DNA from: Endoryza foliicola
Lineage (GTDB): Bacteria; Bacteroidota; Bacteroidia; Chitinophagales; Chitinophagaceae
Assembly: GCA_965226965.1 (NCBI GenBank)
Contig: OZ245715.1
Span: 3,968,001-4,032,000 of the forward strand
Reading direction: 5' to 3'
DNA: 64,000 nucleotides
Made by a program: the position numbers and the translations under genes. This document shows, piece after piece, positions 26,124 through 35,382 of the stretch. The stretch's first letter is position 1; each line of letters opens with the position of its first letter. The notes below the pieces were generated by a model. The model was not told where the DNA came from. It made no database searches and worked only from the letters and a program-made list of their open reading frames with translations.

Positions 26124-27236
26124 TTAAGATTTATCTGAATTGAAATCTGAACTGTGCGCCGGACGATTGATCTTGCTCAGCTCAACACTTTCCGGATTTA
26201 CCTGACTCACACTGTGAATGTCCATCAACAAACGAGGTTGACGACCGCCCATAATAGCAGGCATGGTTTCCGCCGGCTTTTGCATACCAACATAATGTCC
26301 TTGTGAAATCACCGAATGACGGCTCACATTGCTAGGACCTTCAATGGTCCAATCGCTCACACTCTTCTTATCAAAACGACAGTCATTACAAATCCAACCG
26401 GTACCGCCTTTGGTACTTTCTTTTACCTCACCCCATTCATCTTTACGAGCGGTTACGCGAAACACTTCATCACCACGCATCCACAATTGCACTTCTCCGC
26501 AGCATTTGGTACAGTTGCGATGAGCATCTACCGGCTTGGTAAACCAAACACGGTTTTTAAAGCGGAAGGTTTTATCAGTAAGCGCTCCTACCGGACAAAC
26601 GTCGATCACGTTTCCAATGAAATCGCTGTCTAAGTTCTTTTCAATAAACGTAGCAATCTGCGCATGATCGCCTCTGTCTAACACACCATGAGCGCGTTTT
26701 TCAGTCAATTGATCGGCTGTGTATACGCAACGATAGCAAAGAATACAACGGGTCATGTGCAATTGAATGTAAGGACCGAGGTTGTGCTTCTCGAAGGTTC
26801 TGCGTTTGAATTCATAACGGGTTCCTTCCTTACCATGGTCGAAACTCAAATCCTGCAAATGACATTCTCCTGCCTGATCGCACACAGGGCAATCGAGCGG
26901 ATGGTTCAGCAACAAAAATTCCACCACACCGGCACGGGCATCGGGTACTTTTTCGCTGGTGATGTTCTTCACGATCATACCATCCATAACTGTGGTACGA
27001 CAACTGGCCACCAATTTCGGCATCGGGCGAGGATCGGCAGTAGATCCGGCAGCTACTTCCACCAAACAAGTTCTACACTTACCACCGCTGCCTTTCAATT
27101 TGCTGTAGTAACACATCGCAGGAGGCGTCACATCTCCACCAATCATGCGCGCTGCATTCAGGATGGTAGTTCCGGGCTCCACTTCCACCGTAATATTATC
27201 GATGGTTACTTTGAATAATTTTTTTTCTTCAGCCAT
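26124..27236 (-). CDS. nuoG: NADH-quinone oxidoreductase subunit G, short form
   Basis: The N-terminal 2Fe-2S domain (MCYYSKLKGSGGKCRTC), the His-Cys 4Fe-4S segment (CPVCDQAGECHLQ), a second cluster region (CILCYRCVY ... CPVGAL) and a further cysteine set (CTKCC ... CNDC) are all present. The 370-residue protein stops soon after, so it lacks the roughly 400-500-residue molybdopterin-oxidoreductase-like domain of NuoG from Escherichia coli or Thermus. It has a clean start and stop and an intact operon, so this is a real short form and not a frameshift. I infer that it carries the N1b, N5 and N4 electron wires only. Confidence 0.92.
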   Translation of the reverse strand: MAEEKKLFKVTIDNITVEVEPGTTILNAARMIGGDVTPPAMCYYSKLKGSGGKCRTCLVEVAAGSTADPRPMPKLVASCRTTVMDGMIVKNITSEKVPDARAGVVEFLLLNHPLDCPVCDQAGECHLQDLSFDHGKEGTRYEFKRRTFEKHNLGPYIQLHMTRCILCYRCVYTADQLTEKRAHGVLDRGDHAQIATFIEKNLDSDFIGNVIDVCPVGALTDKTFRFKNRVWFTKPVDAHRNCTKCCGEVQLWMRGDEVFRVTARKDEWGEVKESTKGGTGWICNDCRFDKKSVSDWTIEGPSNVSRHSVISQGHYVGMQKPAETMPAIMGGRQPRLLMDIHSVSQVNPESVELSKINRPAHSSDFNSDKS

Positions 27237-27283
27237 AATATATTGCTCTTTACAGAATGCGAATTTTCAATTAAGGATGAGGG

Positions 27284-28633
27284 TTATGCTACCACTTCTC
27301 TTGGGTCTGCATAATGCGCCAATCCGAAATTTCTAGTTTGACTTTCTTCAGGGTTCAACACATGCCATTCAAATTCATCACGGAAGTGACGGATGGCTGC
27401 TGCCACCGGCCATGCCGCAGCATCACCTAATGGGCAAATGGTGTTTCCTTCAATTCTTCTTTGAATATCCCACAACAAATCAATATCACTCATTTGACCT
27501 TTTCCGTATTCAATTTTGTGAAGGATCTTTTCCATCCAACCGGTACCTTCTCTACAAGGAGAACACTGTCCGCAACTTTCGTGGCGATAGAAACGAGCCA
27601 AGCTCAAAGTGTGGCGCACCACGCATTGGTCTTCATCTAACACAATGAAACCGCCAGAACCCATCATACTACCGGTTGCAAAACCACCGTCTGACAAACT
27701 TTCGTAGTTCATGTAACGGGTTTCACCTTTTGCTGTTTTCAGCAACAAGTTAGCGGGAAGAATGGGTACTGAAGAACCTCCGGGGATACATGCTTTCAGT
27801 TTTTTACCGTTCGCAATACCACCGCAGTATTCATCACTATAAATGAACTCTTCAACAGAGATCGTCATGTCAATTTCATAAACACCGGGCTTGTTGATAT
27901 TACCGCAAGCGCTGATGAGTTTCGTTCCGGTTGAGCGACCTACTCCAATTTTGGAATACGCTTCACCACCAATATTCATAATGGGAACAACTGCAGCAAG
28001 TGTTTCAACGTTGTTCACTACTGTTGGACAATCGTACAAACCTTTTACCGCAGGGAATGGAGGCTTGATACGAGGGTTGCCGCGCTTTCCTTCCAATGAT
28101 TCGATCAACGCTGTTTCTTCACCACAGATATAGGCACCGGCACCACGTTGAACATAGATCTGACAATCAAACCCTGTTCCCATGATGTTCTTTCCTAACC
28201 AGCCGTTGGCGTTTGCTTCTGCAATGGCTTGTTCCAAAATATCAGGAATCCAAGCGTATTCGCCACGGATATAGATATAAGTTCTGCTACTTCCCAAAGC
28301 ATAAGAAGAAACAATCAAACCCTCGATCAATAAGTGAGGGATGAATTCCATCAAATAGCGGTCTTTAAAAGTACCGGGCTCACTTTCATCGGCATTGCAC
28401 ACCAAATAACGGGGAACGCCTTCAGGCTTCGCCAAAAAACTCCATTTCATTCCCGATGGGAATCCCGCACCACCGCGACCACGAAGACCGCTTTTCTTTA
28501 CTTCTTCCACAACATCGTTTGGACTCATTTTGAGTGCCTTCTCTACTGCTGCATAACCGCCTTCTCTGCGGTATACTTCGTAAGAACGAATTCCGGGAAC
28601 ATGAGCTTTGTCTAATAATAATTTTACTCCCAT
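27284..28633 (-). CDS. nuoF: NADH-quinone oxidoreductase subunit F (NADH/FMN site)
   Basis: A 449-residue protein with SGLRGRGGAGFPSGMKWSF, the FMN- and NADH-binding glycine-rich loop, ADESEPGTFKDR, and a C-terminal 4Fe-4S site CGQCSPCREGTGW with the fourth cysteine in NTICPLGDAAAWP. It oxidises NADH and passes electrons to the cluster chain. The C-terminus carries a short extra tail (YADPREVVA). Confidence 0.97.
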   Translation of the reverse strand: MGVKLLLDKAHVPGIRSYEVYRREGGYAAVEKALKMSPNDVVEEVKKSGLRGRGGAGFPSGMKWSFLAKPEGVPRYLVCNADESEPGTFKDRYLMEFIPHLLIEGLIVSSYALGSSRTYIYIRGEYAWIPDILEQAIAEANANGWLGKNIMGTGFDCQIYVQRGAGAYICGEETALIESLEGKRGNPRIKPPFPAVKGLYDCPTVVNNVETLAAVVPIMNIGGEAYSKIGVGRSTGTKLISACGNINKPGVYEIDMTISVEEFIYSDEYCGGIANGKKLKACIPGGSSVPILPANLLLKTAKGETRYMNYESLSDGGFATGSMMGSGGFIVLDEDQCVVRHTLSLARFYRHESCGQCSPCREGTGWMEKILHKIEYGKGQMSDIDLLWDIQRRIEGNTICPLGDAAAWPVAAAIRHFRDEFEWHVLNPEESQTRNFGLAHYADPREVVA

Positions 28634-28653
28634 ATCTGAATCTTATCTAGTCT

Positions 28654-29094
28654 TTACAATTTTGTACTCTGCCTTACCACTAGTTGCCATTGCTTTCCTT
28701 CTTTCACAAATTCAGCAAGCATGAACAACTGCAATTGAAAAGCGGTACCGTTTACTTTTCCTTTTACTTGCATTTTTTCTTTTACAAAAGCTCTCTTTTT
28801 AAGCATCGTAATAGAAACTGCCGTTGGAACAATTTCTTCGTACACCAAATAACCGGTGCGCATGTCTTCTAATACTTGCTGCTTCGACTGTGTCCATCCG
28901 TTTGAATGACCAAATACCAAGTCGGCATGCAACAAAGATTTCAACACCACACTATCTTTTGCTTGCAATGCTTTTTCAATGCTTTGCAAGGTTTTTAAAA
29001 CCGGTGTACTGTCTTGTTTCAATTGAGCCTTCGCCGGTATTGAAACAACTGTTATTACAAAGAACAAAAGGGTGATATAAGAACTTCTTTTCAT
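28654..29094 (-). CDS. Secreted NTF2/DUF4440-like protein inside the nuo operon
   Basis: The 146-residue protein has an N-terminal signal peptide ending IPAKAQ, and a body of one small alpha-beta domain resembling the DUF4440/SnoaL-like NTF2 fold (LLHADLVFGHSNGWTQSKQQ, then beta-rich sequence ending WQLVVRQSTKL). It is not a complex I subunit. It lies three bases after... nuoE's stop side and 20 bases before nuoF on the same strand, so it is co-transcribed with complex I. Its job is unknown; a small-ligand-binding or enzyme role is possible for the fold. Confidence 0.75.
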   Translation of the reverse strand: MKRSSYITLLFFVITVVSIPAKAQLKQDSTPVLKTLQSIEKALQAKDSVVLKSLLHADLVFGHSNGWTQSKQQVLEDMRTGYLVYEEIVPTAVSITMLKKRAFVKEKMQVKGKVNGTAFQLQLFMLAEFVKEGKQWQLVVRQSTKL

Positions 29095-29097
29095 TTC

Positions 29098-29595
29098 TTA
29101 TTTCACCAAATGTTGGTTCTCTTTACAATGTTCGATCAACAGATCGATCTTTTCTTCCGTCAAGTATTCATGATAATGCTTGCCCATTTGTAACATAGGA
29201 GCATACCCACAAGCACCCAAACATTCTACTGTTTTCAGTGTAATCAATCCGTCGGCAGAAGTTTCGCCTGGTTTGATATTGAGTTTTTTTCCGATGTAAT
29301 CAATGATTTGATCGCTTCCTCTAAGCATACAAGGACCGGTTTGGCATACTTCCAAAATGTATTTACCAACCGGCTTCAAATTGAACATGCTATAGAAGGT
29401 AGCCACTTCATACACTTCGATTGGATCGAGGTTCAGCAAGCTAGCCACATAATCCATTGATTCAGCACTCAACCAACGTCCGAAATTCTCTTGCGCCAAA
29501 TGCAATACCGGGATCAATGCACTCTTTTGTTTTCCTTCCGGATAACGAGCGATGATTTCCTGTACTTTCTTTAATTGTTCTTCTGAAAAAGTCAT
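29098..29595 (-). CDS. nuoE: NADH-quinone oxidoreductase subunit E
   Basis: From the ATG at 29595 this is a 165-residue thioredoxin-like 2Fe-2S protein. The four ligands are CQTGPC around the middle and CLGAC further on. It holds the N1a cluster beside NuoF. An upstream in-frame start at 29655 would overlap nuoD by 23 nt and add an unconserved extension, so I choose MTFSEEQLKKVQEI as the start. Confidence 0.94.
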   Translation of the reverse strand: MTFSEEQLKKVQEIIARYPEGKQKSALIPVLHLAQENFGRWLSAESMDYVASLLNLDPIEVYEVATFYSMFNLKPVGKYILEVCQTGPCMLRGSDQIIDYIGKKLNIKPGETSADGLITLKTVECLGACGYAPMLQMGKHYHEYLTEEKIDLLIEHCKENQHLVK

Positions 29596-29632
29596 AACAA
29601 ATGATATAGTTTGATTCCGTTGGAACGGAATA

Positions 29633-30868
29633 TTATGCATCCATTTCTCCTGCAATCAAGTTGAGCGAACTCATTACAATTACCGCATCACTCAACATGC
29701 TTCCTTTCACCAATTCTTCAAACGCTTGGTAGTAAACGAAACAAGGGCGGCGGAAATGCAAGCGATACGGTGTACGTCCACCATCACTAATGAGGTAGAA
29801 GCCCAATTCTCCATTCGCACCTTCCACAGGGAAGTACAATTCACCAGGAGGAATATTGATCTCACCCATGATGATTTTGAAGTGCCAGATCAAAGCTTCC
29901 ATTTTCGTATATACATCTTTCTTTTCAGGAAGATAATATTCAGGAACATCGGCATGGTAAACCTCAGCATCAGCGCCTTTGAACTCTTGAACTTTCTGAT
30001 AGGCTTGCTTAATGATGCTGATACTTTGCCACATTTCTTGGTTGCGAACGAGGAAACGATCGTAACAATCGCCGGTAGTTCCCACCGGTATTTCAAATTG
30101 GAAATCTTGATAGCTGCTGTAAGGATTGTGTACACGAACATCGTAGTCAACACCGGCAGCGCGTAAATTAGGTCCGGTGAAACCGTAGTTCAGGGCTCTT
30201 TCTGCACTGATAGGACCCGCACCAATGGTACGTTCCATGAAAATGCGGTTACGTGTAAAGAGGTTCTCGAATTCGGCCAGTACTTTTGGATATTCATCGA
30301 GGAATTTCTCCAACTTTTGGAATGCTTCATTGGTAAAGTTTCTTTCGAAACCTCCGATGCGGCCGATATTGGTAGTTAAGCGAGATCCGCAGATCTGCTC
30401 ATAAATTTCATAGATCAATTCGCGGTATTGCATCACATAGAGGAATCCGGTATAAGCGCCGGTATCCACCCCAACAATGGAGTTACATATGAGGTGATCA
30501 GCAATACGAGCCAACTCCATGATGATTACGCGCAGATAGTCGACGCGTTTTGGAGTTTGAATCCCCAATAATTTTTCACAAGTCAAATGCCAGCCCATAT
30601 TGTTGATGGGGCTGCTACAATAGTTCAAACGGTCGGTGATCGGCGTGATTTGAAAGAGCGGGCGACGTTCGGCCAGCTTTTCAAAAGCGCGGTGAATATA
30701 ACCAACGGTTGACTCTGTTGAAATGATACGTTCACCGTCGAGTTCCAGAATGTTTTGGAAAACCCCGTGGGTGGCAGGGTGTGTGGGTCCAAGGTTCAGC
30801 GTGGTTGTTTGCTTTTCAATGGATCCATCCGGTAACTTGATGTGATGAATTGTTGAAGTATCTGACAT
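29633..30868 (-). CDS. nuoD: NADH-quinone oxidoreductase subunit D (49 kDa)
   Basis: The 411-residue protein has LNLGPTHPATHGVFQ near the N-terminus and GYIHRAFEKLAERR, both hallmark NuoD segments, with the quinone-site histidine in THPATHG. It ends NLIAGEMDA. NuoD is separate from NuoC here, unlike the fused NuoCD of E. coli. I choose MSDTSTIHH at 30868 over a longer reading to 30904 that would run almost into the nuoC stop. Confidence 0.95.
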   Translation of the reverse strand: MSDTSTIHHIKLPDGSIEKQTTTLNLGPTHPATHGVFQNILELDGERIISTESTVGYIHRAFEKLAERRPLFQITPITDRLNYCSSPINNMGWHLTCEKLLGIQTPKRVDYLRVIIMELARIADHLICNSIVGVDTGAYTGFLYVMQYRELIYEIYEQICGSRLTTNIGRIGGFERNFTNEAFQKLEKFLDEYPKVLAEFENLFTRNRIFMERTIGAGPISAERALNYGFTGPNLRAAGVDYDVRVHNPYSSYQDFQFEIPVGTTGDCYDRFLVRNQEMWQSISIIKQAYQKVQEFKGADAEVYHADVPEYYLPEKKDVYTKMEALIWHFKIIMGEINIPPGELYFPVEGANGELGFYLISDGGRTPYRLHFRRPCFVYYQAFEELVKGSMLSDAVIVMSSLNLIAGEMDA

Positions 30869-30909
30869 AATCGATTTTGAATAATTGTGATCGGTGCTTC
30901 GCACTGAAA

Positions 30910-31422
30910 TTAAAAGGTTCCGCCTCTTCCAAACATCTCGTCGTCTTTATCTATACGGGTTTGGTCTTCCAATGGAAACTCTTTCCGCATTGGGAAATAG
31001 TCCATTTCGTCTACGTTCAAAATGCGCTTTAAATTGGGGTGCCCCACGAAGTTCACGCCAAAGAAATCATAGGTTTCGCGTTCCATCCAGTTCGCCGAAG
31101 AAAACAGTGCAGTGGCACTAAAAACATCAGGAGTTTGGATATTGGTGAACACTTTAAAACGCAATCTTACATTGCTTACCAAATTGTGAAGGTGGTAAAC
31201 CACCGCCAACTCACGACCAATTTGATCGGGATAGTGAACGGCTTGGAGGTCCGACAAAAAACGGAATTGCAGCTCCTCATCATCGTAAAGGAACTGCAGT
31301 ACTTTCAGATTCAAATCTTTAGGGGCTTCGAAACTCATCATACCAAAACTCTCGGTGAAGCCGGTAACCTGATCCCCAAATTTCTCGGTTAATTTCTGTT
31401 GAATGGACTCGTTGGTTAACAC
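30910..31422 (-). CDS. nuoC: NADH-quinone oxidoreductase subunit C (30 kDa)
   Basis: A 170-residue protein with the conserved ANWMERETYDFFGVNFVGHP and RKEFPLE motifs of the 30 kDa subunit. It is a stand-alone gene between nuoB and nuoD. It ends in GRGGTF. The role is structural, linking the hydrophilic arm to NuoD at the membrane interface. Confidence 0.95.
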   Translation of the reverse strand: MLTNESIQQKLTEKFGDQVTGFTESFGMMSFEAPKDLNLKVLQFLYDDEELQFRFLSDLQAVHYPDQIGRELAVVYHLHNLVSNVRLRFKVFTNIQTPDVFSATALFSSANWMERETYDFFGVNFVGHPNLKRILNVDEMDYFPMRKEFPLEDQTRIDKDDEMFGRGGTF

Positions 31423-31450
31423 GAAATATAGTTGAACATTAATAATCGAA

Positions 31451-32029
31451 TTACTGAATGCCGTAGGCGTTCATCAAATCTTTGTATTTATCACTGGTTC
31501 TGCGGCGGAGGCTCTCGTTGTGAACCAATTCTTGAACGCGCATGAATCCGTCGATAATGGCTTCCGGACGAGGAGGGCAACCGGGAACGTAAACGTCTAC
31601 CGGAATCACCTGGTCAATCCCTTGAAGCACACTATAAGTATCAAAAATACCACCGCTGCTAGCGCAAGCACCTACTGCCATAACCCAACGGGGCTCTGCC
31701 ATTTGAAGGTATACCTGACGAACCACCGGTGCCATTTTCTTAGCGATCGTGCCCATAACCATCATCAAATCGCACTGACGGGGGGAGAACCCTACCCTCT
31801 CAGAGCCGAAACGAGACAAGTCGTAATGGGAAGCCATGGTAGCCATGAATTCGATACCGCAGCAAGAAGTTGCAAAGGGTAAAGGCCAGATGGAATTCTT
31901 ACGTGCCAAGCCTACCACTTTGTCGAGAGAAGTAGTGAAAAAACCTTCTCCGGCATAGCCTTCGGGGCCTTCTTTCACCAATTTCACATCTGTTTGGCCG
32001 TAAATATTGTACTGAACCGGACGTGCCAT
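31451..32029 (-). CDS. nuoB: NADH-quinone oxidoreductase subunit B (N2 cluster)
   Basis: The 192-residue protein carries TSCCGIEFMA with the tandem cysteines, VGACASSGG and VPGCPPRPEAI. These four cysteines hold the N2 cluster that reduces quinone. A gap of 154 bases separates it from nuoA, longer than elsewhere in the operon. I see no clear promoter or terminator there, only a weak TTCCG/CGGAG hairpin. Confidence 0.96.
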   Translation of the reverse strand: MARPVQYNIYGQTDVKLVKEGPEGYAGEGFFTTSLDKVVGLARKNSIWPLPFATSCCGIEFMATMASHYDLSRFGSERVGFSPRQCDLMMVMGTIAKKMAPVVRQVYLQMAEPRWVMAVGACASSGGIFDTYSVLQGIDQVIPVDVYVPGCPPRPEAIIDGFMRVQELVHNESLRRRTSDKYKDLMNAYGIQ

Positions 32030-32183
32030 AAAAATATGTTTAGTTTAAACGCTCAATTATGATCTAACAAATTTCAAATCAACCGATACAACAACAAACA
32101 AACTTGTTTTATTGTTTCATTATTTCTTGAAAGCTCCGAATTTAGCGGAACCTCTTATCCATAGGGGTTGGAAAGGCTTGTTA

Positions 32184-32588
32184 TTAGTCTTCCCAGTTTA
32201 AAGCACCTTTCTTGATAATGTAAATGAATCCTGCAAGGAAAAAGGCTACAAACATCAGAACGGCCATGAAGCCATCCCAACCAAGTGATTTGAAGTTAAC
32301 TGCGTACGGGTAGAAGAAAATGACTTCCACATCGAACAGAACGAACAGGATTGCTACCAGAAAGTATTTGATTGCCATGGGTTGACGGGCATCACCGTGT
32401 GTTTTGATACCACTGGCAAATGTTTCAAGTTTGTCGGAAGTTTTACGTTTGGGGCCTAGAAAATGGGTTAATCCCATCATGGCTGCAACGAAGACGATCG
32501 CGAAGATAAATTGGACGCCGACGGGGAGGTACCAGAATGAACTGTCGGCTGAATGAGTATTCGTTACTTGCAATAGGTATTGAATCAT
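32184..32588 (-). CDS. nuoA: NADH-quinone oxidoreductase subunit A
   Basis: A 134-residue protein with three membrane helices and the conserved VLFDVEVIFFYPYAVNF segment plus a loop with KTSDKLETFASGI. It is the first gene of the 14-subunit nuo operon and has a good promoter upstream. Confidence 0.95.
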   Translation of the reverse strand: MIQYLLQVTNTHSADSSFWYLPVGVQFIFAIVFVAAMMGLTHFLGPKRKTSDKLETFASGIKTHGDARQPMAIKYFLVAILFVLFDVEVIFFYPYAVNFKSLGWDGFMAVLMFVAFFLAGFIYIIKKGALNWED

Positions 32589-32610
32589 ATACCGATCGAT
32601 ATTTAATGGG

Positions 32611-32640
32611 CAAAAATAAGGTAGCTACGCATAAAAACAA
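32611..32640 (-). promoter_or_regulatory. nuo operon promoter
   Basis: On the minus strand TTG (about 32640-32638) is followed after 19 bases by TATTTTTG (32618-32611) and CCC. This fits the Bacteroidota -33 TTG and -7 TAnnTTTG pattern, and the ATG of nuoA follows 22 bases further on. It is the best -33/-7 pair in the window. Confidence 0.6.
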
Positions 32641-32655
32641 TAGTATCAATTCAAA

Positions 32656-32689
32656 TAAATAAAAATCCCTCCAAATGATTGGAGGGATT
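32656..32689 (-). terminator. Rho-independent terminator after the TPR gene
   Basis: AATCCCTCCAA at 32664-32674 pairs with TTGGAGGGATT at 32679-32689 around a four-base loop. On the minus strand TTTTTATTTATTTG follows. It lies 33 bases past the TPR gene stop and separates that operon from nuo. Confidence 0.85.
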
Positions 32690-32722
32690 GCTTATATGTA
32701 AAATAAATTTCAGGTTTTGGAG

Positions 32723-34387
32723 TTACTTGCCCCCTTTTGTACCTGATGCCGGTTTCTTTGGAGCCGGTTGTGCAGGTCTGGTAGCGGCTTTGCTCAAAAT
32801 ATCCTTGATTTTAATCGCTTGTTCGTTCGCCGGATCTACTTCTAAAATCTTATCGCAATAAGAAATAGCCGTTGGACGGTCTTTAGCGATGTCATTGTAA
32901 TATTGAATCAAGAAGAAATAAGAAGAAATCGCTTGGCTCTTGTATTTCACTGAATCAAAAGCGCGTGCTTTCTCTGCCAAAATCTTGTAGGCTTCAACTG
33001 CCAATCCTTTTGAGTTGGTAGAATCGTCTTGTGCTTGTTTCGCACGAGCACACCAAAGATATCCGAAGATTTCGTTGGGGTATTTTGACTGGTAAACGCC
33101 ACAGAAGATACTGTCGGCAGTAACGTAATCGCCGGCTTGGTAGTTAGCGATACCCCAGTTGTACAAATCAGTATTTGAAGGGCTTTTCTTCAAGCGGTAC
33201 GCAACACCCAACCAATTGGCTTCTTCTTTACGGTTGCCCATTTTCTTGGCTAATGCAGCTGCTTTGTTGATCAATTTTACTTTGTTTTCAACCAAGGTAT
33301 CGAGATCCACTGCTTTTTGCAAATAACCAAAAGCTTCAGCTTCTGCACCGGCAGTTTTTGCACTGATATTTGCCAATTCTTCATAATCGGTAGGTAAAAT
33401 ATCAGAAGCGTCTGCCTTTTTCAAGAAGGTAAGCATGGCTTCCTTAGCTTCTGCCAAGTTTCCGGTAGTATCGGCGGTATATGCCACCAAACGGAACATA
33501 CGAGGATCTACTTTCTCACCGTATTGGCTGATCAAAGACTTCGCTTTGTCTTTTGCTTCTCCGAACTTACCGGAAGCATACAAGAAGTCTGTTTTCAAGT
33601 ATTCTACTTTAGGACCTTGGTCGGTATTAGCCACGTATTGGTCTAAGTATCCGGCGGCTTTGTTAACGTCACGGAAATACCAGTAGTAGAACAATTCGAA
33701 ATAGGTTGGAGCGTAGGCTGCATCGAGTGCAACCGCCTCTTCAAACGCAGGGAGGAAGTACTCCTTGTTGTTCTGAGTAAGGTACACCATACCAATTTTG
33801 TGTTTGGCAGCGGCCAAACGAGCATCGTAGGTCAGTGCTTTTGTATAAGAAACTACAGAGTTACCCCCGTCGATGAGTTTGCGATAAGCGTCACCCATGA
33901 TTACGTATGTCTCTGCGTTTTTGAAATCTTTCAATTGAGTACCCAAGGTGAGTTTTTCGATGGCATAGGTTGCATCGCCTGAGCGGGCGCGTACATTGGC
34001 CAAACCAACGGCATTGATCACATTGATGTCTTTGTTTTTTGTGGACGTAAGTGCAAAATCGAAACGTTGACGAGCTTCGGCAGTTTTGCCTTCCATCAAC
34101 TCAATTTGACCCATTCCAATGATTACCAGAGGAGCGCTTCCGTTCGATTGCAAGGCCTTAGAAAACACTTCTTTTGCTGCCACCGTGTCTTTCAAACTGA
34201 TCAAGGTTTGTCCGAGCCAGTACACCGCATCCAAATTATTGGGGTTTGCGGCCAATACTTTTTCGAAAACTTCCTTAGCGCTATTATAACGCTCGTAATA
34301 ATAGAACTTTCTACCCTGATCCACACTCTGGGCAAACAGGTTGCTGGCAATTACAACCCCCGCTACTAAACTGAATAAACGCTTCAT
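32723..34387 (-). CDS. Secreted tetratricopeptide repeat protein
   Basis: The 554-residue protein starts with a signal peptide (LFSLVAGVVIASNLFAQ) and is then a long series of helical TPR-like units, for example NPNNLDAVYWLGQTLISLKD and further repeats up to DPANEQAIKIKDIL. It ends with a low-complexity PAPKKPASGTKGGK tail. It acts in the periplasm, probably as a binding scaffold. It is the last gene of a four-gene set with tonB, a small membrane protein and a PstS-like lipoprotein, an arrangement that suggests work on TonB-dependent uptake or envelope function. The exact role is unknown. Confidence 0.85.
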   Translation of the reverse strand: MKRLFSLVAGVVIASNLFAQSVDQGRKFYYYERYNSAKEVFEKVLAANPNNLDAVYWLGQTLISLKDTVAAKEVFSKALQSNGSAPLVIIGMGQIELMEGKTAEARQRFDFALTSTKNKDINVINAVGLANVRARSGDATYAIEKLTLGTQLKDFKNAETYVIMGDAYRKLIDGGNSVVSYTKALTYDARLAAAKHKIGMVYLTQNNKEYFLPAFEEAVALDAAYAPTYFELFYYWYFRDVNKAAGYLDQYVANTDQGPKVEYLKTDFLYASGKFGEAKDKAKSLISQYGEKVDPRMFRLVAYTADTTGNLAEAKEAMLTFLKKADASDILPTDYEELANISAKTAGAEAEAFGYLQKAVDLDTLVENKVKLINKAAALAKKMGNRKEEANWLGVAYRLKKSPSNTDLYNWGIANYQAGDYVTADSIFCGVYQSKYPNEIFGYLWCARAKQAQDDSTNSKGLAVEAYKILAEKARAFDSVKYKSQAISSYFFLIQYYNDIAKDRPTAISYCDKILEVDPANEQAIKIKDILSKAATRPAQPAPKKPASGTKGGK

Positions 34388-34437
34388 GTACGATTGCTTG
34401 TGTTAATAATAGTTTGTAAATGTATTAAAATCCTAGC

Positions 34438-35382
34438 TTACTGAGTTATGTCCATATTCTGTACTTCAAAGTTCATCCTAGCCGGAAGCAAATATGCTCT
34501 TTTGAATATTCGCTGTCCTTTCTCGTAGATGAGAAAATTCTTAAACCCGCTGCCAAGGCCGTCAAAATTTTCTTTTAAAATGTAGTACAAAGGGCGGATC
34601 ATGGGATATCTGGATCTATAAATGTTTGCTTGATAAGGTTTTACGTAAGGACCATCGGTACACTTGCGGCATTCGATGGAAGCAATTTTAACTTTTTTTA
34701 AGAAACTCGCTTGCTCGGAATCTTCCGGATTTCCGATCCAACTCACTCCAATTAAACCCACCGCATCGTTGTGCTCGCTAATATAATTGATTACAGCTGT
34801 ACTATTTTCAGCACCAACGATACTGGGACCAATTTTTTCCCCATTCAGAAGAGTGTCGCGAACGAAACGAACCGCCGAAGTAGCCGTTTTGCCATCGAGC
34901 ATCATTTTGTAAGGGTAGCCACTGGTTCCTTTGGCAATAGAACGCACGTCTTGCATGGTGAAAAGCGAGTCTTTAGACTGATTGTTCACGATCAGGGCCA
35001 GTGCATCATAGGCCATTACTCCAAATGGAGGATTGTAGGTAAGGGTATCTTTTAGAATTTTCTGTTCTTCTGGAGAAAGGCCGCGGGTTACGATGATCAT
35101 GCGGATACTGTCTACATTTAAATCGCGGAAGCAGTCGGCCTCCGATTTGTAGTGTACGATGATCTTTGCCTCCGGGTGTTGCGACTCGAAAACCTGAATC
35201 TGAGAATCTACAATGGGTTGGAAACTGGCATCGGCGCTGATGTGGATCACGCCTGAAGTGAGCGTTTCTTGGGGTTTTTGCGTGGCATTGCCCGCGCAGG
35301 ATTGAAGGAGCAATCCGGCAAGCAAACCCATCCCAAGAATCAAGTTCCAACTGTATCTAAACAAAAACATATTACTCTTCAT
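34438..35382 (-). CDS. PstS-like phosphate/substrate-binding lipoprotein
   Basis: From the ATG at 35382 the protein has 314 residues. The N-terminus is a lipoprotein signal with LLLQSCAG (lipobox cysteine). The mature part is a type II periplasmic binding fold: SGVIHISADASFQPIVDSQIQ, SIRMIIVTRGLSPEE, and YPMIRPLYYILKEN, as in PstS. The family is annotated as phosphate ABC-type binding protein, yet no pstCAB genes are near. Instead it is grouped with tonB and TPR genes, so a role as PstS is unproven. The start overlaps the upstream small gene by 11 nt; an ATG at 35370 is a second possibility. Confidence 0.82.
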   Translation of the reverse strand: MKSNMFLFRYSWNLILGMGLLAGLLLQSCAGNATQKPQETLTSGVIHISADASFQPIVDSQIQVFESQHPEAKIIVHYKSEADCFRDLNVDSIRMIIVTRGLSPEEQKILKDTLTYNPPFGVMAYDALALIVNNQSKDSLFTMQDVRSIAKGTSGYPYKMMLDGKTATSAVRFVRDTLLNGEKIGPSIVGAENSTAVINYISEHNDAVGLIGVSWIGNPEDSEQASFLKKVKIASIECRKCTDGPYVKPYQANIYRSRYPMIRPLYYILKENFDGLGSGFKNFLIYEKGQRIFKRAYLLPARMNFEVQNMDITQ

